From positions 1-31,949 of the forward strand of contig CAAGKS010000008.1 of assembly GCA_900770605.1 (NCBI GenBank): DNA of 31,949 nt, in the 5' to 3' direction. Below, piece by piece: positions 21,796-29,362 of the stretch. How positions within the stretch are numbered: position 1 is the stretch's first letter; every line of letters begins with the position of its first letter. The notes beneath the pieces are model-generated. The model saw only the letters and a program-made list of their open reading frames with translations. It searched no databases and was not told the DNA's origin. Both the position numbers and the translations under genes were made by a program. The stretch is from Clostridia bacterium. Its GTDB lineage: Bacteria; Bacillota; Clostridia; Oscillospirales; CAG-272.

Positions 21796-23604
21796 ATGAA
21801 GAAAACCTTTAGTAGAGTACTGGCATTGGTGCTGGTATTAGTTATGGCGGCAGGACTCGTTGCCTGCAAACCCCAGACACCCGCAGAAGCAGGTGACAGA
21901 ACCGTTATTTACTATGCGGCTTCTTTCGTAGATGCACAGATGCAGGCGGCTTACACCGAAATGGTAGACACCTACAACAAAACACAGGGTGTTATTGACG
22001 GTGTATACGTCCAGTTCCGTGCAAACCCCGGTGTAATTTCCGGCTTGGAAAGCGCGTTGCGCAACAACTATCAGTACGACGTTATCGAGCTCAAGGACGA
22101 TGCATTTAAGTCATTGGCTACAAACGGCGATTTCTTTGTTAATCTCGACAGCTATCTCACAGATGAAGCTAAGGCTAAGATGAGCTGGAGCGATATTCCC
22201 GAGCCTTTGATCAACCGTTACCGCTTGAACACTACCAAGTCTGCAAACGGCAAGTACCAGGCAGGCGAGGGCGCAAGCCTTTTGGCTCTCCCCAACGGTA
22301 GCGATCCCCAGATGCTGTTCTACAACAAGAACATGATGACCGCATCAGGCATCAACATCATTTCCGTTCCCGAGAGCGAGCTGGCAGCTTATAATGCCGC
22401 TAACAACGCAACTCTCATGCCTCACGGCTATGCTGAATACAAGGTTGCTCCCTTTGCAGGAGCTAAGAGCAGCACCAACCAGGCAGGCAAGACCGTTTAT
22501 AAGGTATTCAATGAGAGCATCGGTATGAACTGGGAGGAGCAGCGTTGCCTCGCCAGCCAGTTCACGACCTCCGATCAGTACGGCTTCGTAAGTGAGTGGT
22601 GGTTCAATATGGGCTTCTCCGTTGGCGCTGACTGTATCGGTTGGGACGCAGCTTCCAACAACTACAAGCTCACCCTCGGTGACAAGCAGCCCGGTTATCT
22701 TGCTTTGGCAGATATTACGGTAAACGGCAACAATTACAGCAAGGGCGAGGTCCTTGGCTATGAAGACAAGACCTTCTTGAACAACAATGCATCCGCTCTC
22801 GGAGCTTTGAACGGCAAGATCTACGCTCTTCCCTCTACATATGATGCAATTCTGGAATTCACCCGTTTGGGCGTTCCCTCCAATAAGCAGACTGACGACG
22901 GTATTTACGGCTACGGCGTTGCACCTTCCACCACAGAGGCCCGCAACCAGCTCTTTACCTCCGGCAAGTGCCTTATGCTCGTTGAGGACTTCCGCAACAT
23001 CCAGTCCTTCAAGAACGTGCTCGGCTCCGGCTTGGGTATGGCTGTTACTTCCCAGTACCGTGAGTACGTTGGCGGCAGCACCTACACTGAAAACGGCAAG
23101 GAATATCTGAAGGTTATCGGCGAGACCTACAACGGTCAGGTCTACACCGGTGAGCTTCACATGGAAAACGGCACACCTATCGTTGGTGAGGCTGCAACCG
23201 AAAGCGAATCCTTGGGTCTCTTCCTTCCTAAGAATACTAAGAATAAGAATTACGACGAAGCGTTCAAGTTTGCTTCCTGGGTAGCAGGTCCCGAGGGCCA
23301 GACAATTCTGGCAAAGGGCAATAAGTACGTTCCCAACCAGACCTCTATCGGTATGGGCGATGCTTACAACTCTTCCTCCGACCGCCTTATCTCTAACATG
23401 TGGGCAGGCAGCTTCCTTGCGCAGAACGCAGACATCGGTGACTACACCTACTTCACCTCTACGACATGGATCACCGAATGGTCCGTACCGTTCAACACCA
23501 CCGTTCGTGAAGGTAACATGAAGCTTGCTGACTTCTTTGCACAGTATGAGAATACTGCAAACAACCTGTTAAAGGGTATGACACTTTACATCAACAGGAG
23601 ATAA
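21796..23604 (+). CDS. Sugar ABC transporter substrate-binding lipoprotein
   Basis: The extracellular receptor of a carbohydrate importer, 602 residues. The signal peptide ends in the lipobox GLVAC, with lipidated Cys24. The mature part follows the family-1 solute-binding pattern: VIYYAASFVDAQMQAAYTEMVDTYN at the N-terminus, a hinge-region segment KIYALPSTYDAILEF, and EAFKFASWVAGPEGQTILAKG near the C-terminus, typical of sugar binding proteins. It is longer than the usual 420-450 residues, which suggests an oligosaccharide ligand or inserted loops. AGGAGG (21782-21787) lies 8 bases before the ATG at 21796. An in-frame ATG at 21703 is upstream of the ribosome site and the inverted repeat. It is first of the operon, and the first permease starts 3 bases after its stop. 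Confidence 0.93.
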   Translation: MKKTFSRVLALVLVLVMAAGLVACKPQTPAEAGDRTVIYYAASFVDAQMQAAYTEMVDTYNKTQGVIDGVYVQFRANPGVISGLESALRNNYQYDVIELKDDAFKSLATNGDFFVNLDSYLTDEAKAKMSWSDIPEPLINRYRLNTTKSANGKYQAGEGASLLALPNGSDPQMLFYNKNMMTASGINIISVPESELAAYNAANNATLMPHGYAEYKVAPFAGAKSSTNQAGKTVYKVFNESIGMNWEEQRCLASQFTTSDQYGFVSEWWFNMGFSVGADCIGWDAASNNYKLTLGDKQPGYLALADITVNGNNYSKGEVLGYEDKTFLNNNASALGALNGKIYALPSTYDAILEFTRLGVPSNKQTDDGIYGYGVAPSTTEARNQLFTSGKCLMLVEDFRNIQSFKNVLGSGLGMAVTSQYREYVGGSTYTENGKEYLKVIGETYNGQVYTGELHMENGTPIVGEAATESESLGLFLPKNTKNKNYDEAFKFASWVAGPEGQTILAKGNKYVPNQTSIGMGDAYNSSSDRLISNMWAGSFLAQNADIGDYTYFTSTTWITEWSVPFNTTVREGNMKLADFFAQYENTANNLLKGMTLYINRR

Positions 23605-23607
23605 TCT

Positions 23608-24591
23608 ATGGCCCGAAAGAAGTTACTCACGGAGAACCAGCAGATTAAAAAGCGCAAGTGGAAAAAGGAACAGATCTTCGCGTTTATCGTTGCATCCGTT
23701 CCCCTGGTTGGCTTTATCGTTTTTAATGGTTTTCCTTTGCTGATATCTTTCATAGGTATGTTTAGCAACGTGGATCTTTACGATCTCTCTAATATCCAAT
23801 GGAATAATTTTGAGGGCTTCAAGTCCGTATTTATCCCGGGACACGCCTATGAGCTATTTTACTTTGATCTATCTAAATATTTTTACAAGGCTTTAATCAT
23901 AACTGTGTGGATCGCATCCGCACAGTTGGTCACCCTTGCGATCGCGCTCTTTATTGCTACGCTTTTGCATCAAAAGCCCAAGGGCGCAAAGATGTTCCAG
24001 ATATTGTTCTTCGTGCCTTATATCTGCTCCACAGTTGCGGTTTCTCTCATGTGGAGATGGATGTTTGCCAGCGACGGCGGAATTTTAAATGCTATCCTTG
24101 GCACAAACATCGACTGGCTGCGCGATCCGAGCACGATCACCTGGACGATCATTGCGGCAGTCATCTGGCAAGCACCCGGTTACGGTATCGTTATGTATAA
24201 GGCGGCATTTACAGGAATCAACAAGTCCTTGTACGAGGCTGCTGACGTAGACGGCGCAAACATCTGGCAGAAATTCTGGCGCGTGACCGTGCCGAGCATC
24301 AGCCCCACTACCTTCTTCTTGCTTCAGGCAGGAGCAATGGCGGGCTTGCTTACCTACGACCTCGCAGTTTTGATCATTCCTGACGCTTGGGGCTCTCCCG
24401 GCGGCGTGGAGTCTATGGGTCTTACCCTGATCCGTTTGGTATATTACCTGATCACAAATGCTTCCACCAGCGATGCCAACGGCGTAAGCTACATGGTTTC
24501 CTGCGCTTGTGTAATAAGCTGGATGCTTTTCCTTGTGACCGGTACGATATCTATGATCATGTTCCGACTCAGAGAAAAGAGCTTGAAGTAA
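23608..24591 (+). CDS. Sugar ABC transporter permease (first subunit)
   Basis: A 327-residue member of the MalF/UgpA-type binding-protein-dependent permeases. It has a basic N-terminus, about six membrane helices and the cytoplasmic EAA loop EAADVDGANIWQKFWRVTVPSI that docks the ATPase. AGGAG overlaps the stop of the preceding binding-protein gene, and the ATG follows three bases after it, indicating coupled translation. It pairs with the next permease to form the channel. No ATPase gene accompanies the pair, so a shared MsmK-type ATPase encoded elsewhere is expected. Confidence 0.93.
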   Translation: MARKKLLTENQQIKKRKWKKEQIFAFIVASVPLVGFIVFNGFPLLISFIGMFSNVDLYDLSNIQWNNFEGFKSVFIPGHAYELFYFDLSKYFYKALIITVWIASAQLVTLAIALFIATLLHQKPKGAKMFQILFFVPYICSTVAVSLMWRWMFASDGGILNAILGTNIDWLRDPSTITWTIIAAVIWQAPGYGIVMYKAAFTGINKSLYEAADVDGANIWQKFWRVTVPSISPTTFFLLQAGAMAGLLTYDLAVLIIPDAWGSPGGVESMGLTLIRLVYYLITNASTSDANGVSYMVSCACVISWMLFLVTGTISMIMFRLREKSLK

Positions 24592-24606
24592 AGGACGGTG
24601 ACGAAT

Positions 24607-25482
24607 ATGAAAAAGAAATTTTCTATAGGAAAAATTTTAGTTATTCTGGCGCTGGTCCTTTATACAGTATTTTTGTTTTTCCCTATTGTTACAGTTTTAA
24701 TCACATCATTTACCTCAACAGAGGAATTGGCAAGCTCCGTTGATTTTATCTGGTGGCCCGAAAACTTTACCTTTGATGCCTACAAGGCAATTTTTGAGCA
24801 TGACTTTTACGCGGATCTGACAGGCATGCCCGGCTTGGTGCTCGGCTTCATCAACACAATGTGGCTGACACTCATTCCGTTGGTGATCGGATTGCTAGTC
24901 TCAGGCTATTCAGCTTATGCATTCTCAAAAATGGACTTTCCCTTCAAGGAAAAGCTGTTTAAGTTCTCGGTAATCATCCGTTCCATACCTTTGGGAGCAT
25001 TCAGCGTTATCTCATTCGTATTCTATTCAGCTATCGGTTGGACGGGAGAAAATGGCTTTTTGCCCTTGCTGATCCCCGGTATGTTAGGTAACTTGGGAAC
25101 GGTATTCTTTCTTCGTCTGTTCTTTGACGGAATACCCACATCACTCATCGAAGCGGCAACGCTTGACGGCGCAGGATTTTTCCTTTGCTTTAGAAAAATC
25201 ATGATGCCGCTTGCAAAGCCTGCCTTTATCGCTCAATTTATTTTCGGCTTTGTAGCCGGCTACAACAGTTATCTTGCTCCTCAGCTTTATTTGCAGGACC
25301 AGCCTCAGCTTGTAACCCTGCAGCTTTACCTGAGCCAGATCAGAGAGCTGTTCCCCGGCCTTGGCAACGAGAACATCCATATGGCTGCGGCAATTCTTGG
25401 AATGCTGCCGCTGGTCATCATATACTGCTGTCTGCAAAAATACTTCATCGAGGGTGTTTCTGAAGGCGGCGTTAAGGAATAA
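24607..25482 (+). CDS. Sugar ABC transporter permease (second subunit)
   Basis: A 291-residue MalG/UgpE-type partner of the preceding permease, with six predicted helices and the EAA loop EAATLDGAGFFLCFRKIMMPLAKPA. The ATG at 24607 is 15 bases after the upstream stop. A GTG at 24598 is an alternative but sits only two bases from the AAGGA ribosome site, so I prefer the ATG. The segment SYLAPQLYLQDQPQLVTLQLYL and the end YFIEGVSEGGVKE are family-typical. The gene is followed by a GH43 lipoprotein after 14 bases, within the same operon. Confidence 0.93.
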   Translation: MKKKFSIGKILVILALVLYTVFLFFPIVTVLITSFTSTEELASSVDFIWWPENFTFDAYKAIFEHDFYADLTGMPGLVLGFINTMWLTLIPLVIGLLVSGYSAYAFSKMDFPFKEKLFKFSVIIRSIPLGAFSVISFVFYSAIGWTGENGFLPLLIPGMLGNLGTVFFLRLFFDGIPTSLIEAATLDGAGFFLCFRKIMMPLAKPAFIAQFIFGFVAGYNSYLAPQLYLQDQPQLVTLQLYLSQIRELFPGLGNENIHMAAAILGMLPLVIIYCCLQKYFIEGVSEGGVKE

Positions 25483-25496
25483 ATGGAGGTACTTCA

Positions 25497-27380
25497 ATGA
25501 AGAAAACACGAGTTATAACGTTGTTTCTCGCCGCAAGTATGCTCTTGTCCTGTATACTTCTTACGGGATGTGCATCGTCCCAGGTGCAATATGAGATCCC
25601 CAACTATCAGGGACTCTTACAGGACGGTCAGAGCAAAGCGGAGTATAACCAAGAGCTTTTCTACCGCAACGATCACAAGGTAGACATCGCTGCCGACCCC
25701 TTTGTATTTGACAACACCGCGCGCGACGGTTATTACTACCTTTACGGTACTCACGGCGATATTTTCTGTTCCCGTTCCAAAGATCTTATGAATTGGGAGC
25801 CTGTTGGAAACGCTCTTGATATTCAGGACTATGTAAACAATCAGCCCAGCGAGGTTCGCAAAGCCTTGTGGGAAGACCTCTGGGCACCCGAGGTAATATA
25901 TGATCCTGATGACGGCAAATACTACATGTTCTTCAGCGCTACGCCCCAGGAGGACACTAACGTTACTGCGGGCGAGGGCGTAATGTACGGAACATATTGG
26001 GAGCTTATGATGGTTGCCGTTTCCGACTATCCCGACCACGGCTTTGTGCCCGTAAACTTTATGGACCCCGAAAGCTGCGGCGAGGAGAATCTGCACGACT
26101 ATAATACGACGACCGGCATTAAGAATCCTGAAACCGGCGAATATGTGGCGGCATGGCCTCATTACTTCGCTAAGTATTTGCTCTTTGATCCTCAGGATTA
26201 CATGGAATTTGCAGAAGCAAACGGTGGATTTATAGGTTTAGGACGCGGAGGCTTTGAAAGCGGCATCGACCCTCATCCTTACGTTGATGAGAACGGCGAT
26301 AAGTACTTGTTCTGGGTAAAGAGCGCCGGTGCTGACTTTATTTCCGTTGTGAAAATGGAAAACTGGTTAAAGCCCGACTGGTCCACCGCAAAGATCCTTA
26401 CCGCGCATAGCTTCTATACTATAGAAGATTATTATGCATCTGTAAACGGTCAGGTGGTTGAACACGTTGCATATGAGCAGAACGGAGTTACCATCAACGA
26501 AGGCCCTGCAGTTATTGCACATAACGGCAAGTATTACCTTACCTTCTCCGTTGGTTCTTATTCCGACAACTCTTACCAGGTCATTCAGGCTGTTTCCGAT
26601 AATCTTACAGGACCTTACCGTAAGCTTACCCTGGAAGAGGGCGGCATACTGATGTCCGGTGAGCTTTCGGGTAGCCAGGATATTACAGGTACAGGTCACC
26701 ACGCCTTTGTACAGGCCGGCGATCAGCTCCTCATGGTATATCACCGCCACAATGACCCCATGGTTGGCGGTGGAGCACGTAACCCCGCAATAGACGAGAT
26801 CAGATGGATCACTATTGTGGACAAATACGGCAATAATCTTGATATTATGTACTCGAACGGTCCTACCTCGACGGTACAGCCCAGGATCGAAGCGTTTACC
26901 GACTATAAGAACATTGCTGATGAAGCTACCATAAGCGGTCACGAAAACGTTAAGTACTTAAACGACGGATTACTTTCCGTATACAAATATCTCAATGACG
27001 ACCTTGAAAAATACATTCAGGAGACTGTTATTGAAGAAACCACTACCTTTACTCTGGATTTTGAGGAAGCACGAGCTGTGAGAGCAGTTATGGTCTATGC
27101 TTCCAAGGATGAAATGGCCGCTTTCTCCAAGATCGCACGTATAGAGTTCGTGTGCATCGAGGACGGCGAAGAGGTTATTCGTTATATCAAGGACGTTGAG
27201 CTCAGCGCAGAGTGCTATCAGGCAAACGACTATGACGGATCTATTTTCTATATTTCCCCCGGTGCAGCTGCCTATGCAGAATTTGACGAGCTGAACGTAA
27301 AATCTATCAAGATCACGATCGAAGTACCTGAGAATCAGGATTCCGTAGGTATTTCCGAGATCCGTGTTCTCGGTAAGTAA
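25497..27380 (+). CDS. GH43-family glycoside hydrolase lipoprotein
   Basis: A 627-residue surface enzyme likely acting on arabinose- or xylose-containing glycans. The lipobox LTGC gives lipidated Cys25. The five-bladed propeller domain (about residues 55-455) shows the GH43 triad: base Asp67 in ADPFVF, pKa-modulating Asp258 in GIDPHPYVD, and acid Glu335 in NEGPAVI. The LWAPEVIYD segment and the propeller histidine in GHHAFV are also present. About 465-627 forms a C-terminal discoidin-like or carbohydrate-binding beta domain (VSISEIR-type end: VGISEIRVLGK). GGAGGT is 6 bases before the ATG. It lies 14 bases after the second permease. Exact specificity (arabinofuranosidase, xylosidase or arabinanase) cannot be read from sequence alone. 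Lipid anchoring beside the importer fits capture of released sugars. Confidence 0.9.
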   Translation: MKKTRVITLFLAASMLLSCILLTGCASSQVQYEIPNYQGLLQDGQSKAEYNQELFYRNDHKVDIAADPFVFDNTARDGYYYLYGTHGDIFCSRSKDLMNWEPVGNALDIQDYVNNQPSEVRKALWEDLWAPEVIYDPDDGKYYMFFSATPQEDTNVTAGEGVMYGTYWELMMVAVSDYPDHGFVPVNFMDPESCGEENLHDYNTTTGIKNPETGEYVAAWPHYFAKYLLFDPQDYMEFAEANGGFIGLGRGGFESGIDPHPYVDENGDKYLFWVKSAGADFISVVKMENWLKPDWSTAKILTAHSFYTIEDYYASVNGQVVEHVAYEQNGVTINEGPAVIAHNGKYYLTFSVGSYSDNSYQVIQAVSDNLTGPYRKLTLEEGGILMSGELSGSQDITGTGHHAFVQAGDQLLMVYHRHNDPMVGGGARNPAIDEIRWITIVDKYGNNLDIMYSNGPTSTVQPRIEAFTDYKNIADEATISGHENVKYLNDGLLSVYKYLNDDLEKYIQETVIEETTTFTLDFEEARAVRAVMVYASKDEMAAFSKIARIEFVCIEDGEEVIRYIKDVELSAECYQANDYDGSIFYISPGAAAYAEFDELNVKSIKITIEVPENQDSVGISEIRVLGK

Positions 27381-27391
27381 GGAGGGGCGTT

Positions 27392-29245
27392 ATGAAGAAA
27401 ACGAAATTCACTGTTTCCAAGCACGCGCTTCTTATACTTACACTCGCACTGTTAGTTATAGCCCTTGCAGGCTGCGCGGCTAACACGCGTATCGAGGAGG
27501 TTCCGACAAGCGAAACGTATACGTTCACAAATCCCGAGCCTACGTTGGCTCAAACGGATGCCGGCTTTAAGATAGACGGTATTGCAGATGAAGAAGCCTA
27601 CAAGAACGCAAAATGGTTGTACTTAGCCAACGACGGCGAGGGCAACAACGTAAACATTGCGGTAACGAGCTATTTCGGCGGTCAGGGAATGTATTTTGTA
27701 TTCGACGTAACGGAAAGCTTCCCGATCTACGTAAATCCCGAGAGATCATCCGTTTTGAACAGCGGCATTGAAATGTATTTAGCACCCGCGGGTACTAAAA
27801 ACGAAAGACAAAACAATTTCTTTGAGATCGACCTTCAGCCCACCGGCGATATAGTCTTTAAGAAGAGTAACGGTAAATGGGGCTATGTCGACGTAAAAAC
27901 CAGCAACGATAAGATGGCTCGGCTTGGCGCTACCACAAAGGGCGGAGACATCAATACGAATGAGTGCTACGGCTACGTGCTTGAGCTGTTCATTCCCTGG
28001 GATTATTTGGAGTGGCTCGATATCGACGTTGAGAGCATGAAGGATCACGCTCTTGTAAATATCGCCCACATTACTTCCTTCAACTATACCGGAACGAATA
28101 CCAACATAGACAGATATTGGTATCACTTCGGTGAGCAGATAGGCGCGGGCTTTACCGACGTTTATCGCTTCTACAAGTTTGACGGGAACGGCGCGGTTGG
28201 TACTATCCCCGTCACCTTCGTCAGCGGCGAGCATTACAGTATTTCCGGTCAGGCTTCAGTACTGTCCGGTAAGAACGCTACCGTTACCGTAACACCCGAA
28301 GCGGGATATTCGATCACCTCCGTGCTGGTCGACGGTAAGGAGTGCATCAGCGACGTTCAATACAACAATGATGGAAGCGTAACGCTGACAATCAAGAATA
28401 TCACAAAAGAAACTACCGTTTCCGCAGTTGCAGCAGTTACAAAGAGCGGCAACAGCACACTCAGCGGTCAGCTGCATCTCAACAATGCGCTGTTTGAGGA
28501 TACCTTTGACGGTGTTACCTTTACCTGTAACGGCGCACCCGTTACGATAGACGAGAACGGTAATTTCGAGATGGCGGACGTTGCTCCCGGTTACTATGAA
28601 TTACACGCGGAAAAGGCAGGCTACACCTCTGTTACCCGCGGCGTATATCTGGACAGCGATACTAACGTAGACGTAAATCTGGAATACAACCTTTTCTACT
28701 ACAATGATAATAACGCTAAGAACTGGGCGCTCGACGAGCAAAATAGCGGCGTATTGTATAAGAACGTTGGCAGAGCGTGTGTCCTCACTAACGATAGCTT
28801 CAGCGATTTCACATTTGAAATGACAGTTAAATACGATACCGCATTAGCAAATGCAGGAACCACAAGCGACCACAAAGAGCAGCGTATGGGTGCGCGTATC
28901 ATATTTGCAGACGGCAAGGAATGGTACATAAACGTGCTTTACCAGGACGGCTCTTACAGATTGCAGTATGCATCCTTGGGCAATAGCCTGTTCGAGAACT
29001 GGCCTACCCGTTACAGACTCAACGTAGGTCAGATCGAAAAGCTTGAAAGCGCTAACGGCATTAAGCTGAAGATAGTACGTCAGGATAATATCGTAAAGAT
29101 CTATATTGACGGTCTTCAGGTGGCGCAGGAAACACTGAGCGCAGAATATGCAAATATGTCCGCGCAGATCGGCATGGACGCTTGGACGCCCAACGAAGCT
29201 CCTATGGAAATTCCCTTTAGCCTTACGGCTGTAATTTCCGAATAA
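27392..29245 (+). CDS. Multidomain CBM9-like glycan-binding lipoprotein
   Basis: A 617-residue surface protein without an obvious catalytic domain. The lipobox LALAGC gives Cys28. Domains in order: a CBM9/DOMON-like domain (about 50-265: FKIDGIADEEAYKNAKWLYL...IEMYLAP...YGYVLELFIPWDYL); a short beta domain with GYSITSVLVDGKEC and KNITKETTVSAV (about 270-350), like InlB-type B repeats; a carboxypeptidase-regulatory-like fold with APGYYELHAEKAGY (about 355-430); and a C-terminal LamG-like jelly roll (about 440-617, with KLKIVRQDNIVKIYIDGLQV). AGGAGG precedes the ATG, 11 bases after the GH43 stop. The C-terminal domain recurs in the next lipoprotein. It probably holds glycan for the GH43 enzyme and importer, which is inferred from domains and context. 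Confidence 0.82.
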   Translation: MKKTKFTVSKHALLILTLALLVIALAGCAANTRIEEVPTSETYTFTNPEPTLAQTDAGFKIDGIADEEAYKNAKWLYLANDGEGNNVNIAVTSYFGGQGMYFVFDVTESFPIYVNPERSSVLNSGIEMYLAPAGTKNERQNNFFEIDLQPTGDIVFKKSNGKWGYVDVKTSNDKMARLGATTKGGDINTNECYGYVLELFIPWDYLEWLDIDVESMKDHALVNIAHITSFNYTGTNTNIDRYWYHFGEQIGAGFTDVYRFYKFDGNGAVGTIPVTFVSGEHYSISGQASVLSGKNATVTVTPEAGYSITSVLVDGKECISDVQYNNDGSVTLTIKNITKETTVSAVAAVTKSGNSTLSGQLHLNNALFEDTFDGVTFTCNGAPVTIDENGNFEMADVAPGYYELHAEKAGYTSVTRGVYLDSDTNVDVNLEYNLFYYNDNNAKNWALDEQNSGVLYKNVGRACVLTNDSFSDFTFEMTVKYDTALANAGTTSDHKEQRMGARIIFADGKEWYINVLYQDGSYRLQYASLGNSLFENWPTRYRLNVGQIEKLESANGIKLKIVRQDNIVKIYIDGLQVAQETLSAEYANMSAQIGMDAWTPNEAPMEIPFSLTAVISE

Positions 29246-29258
29246 TTTTATACCTGAT

Positions 29259-29285
29259 GCCTGCATCTGTGATGCAGATGCAGGC
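29259..29285 (+). repeat. Perfect hairpin without U-tract between lipoprotein genes
   Basis: GCCTGCATCTG (29259-29269) and CAGATGCAGGC (29275-29285) form an 11-bp stem with loop TGATG, 13 bases after the stop of the CBM9-like gene. The following AAGGAAATAAAC is not a terminator tail. It is more likely a 3'-end stabiliser or leaky terminator. Confidence 0.6.
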
Positions 29286-29362
29286 AAGGAAATAAACATA
29301 TAATCCAATGGCGTTTGTAAAATGTCTTGAATTATAAAATATTATAAAAGGAGAAAACACTT

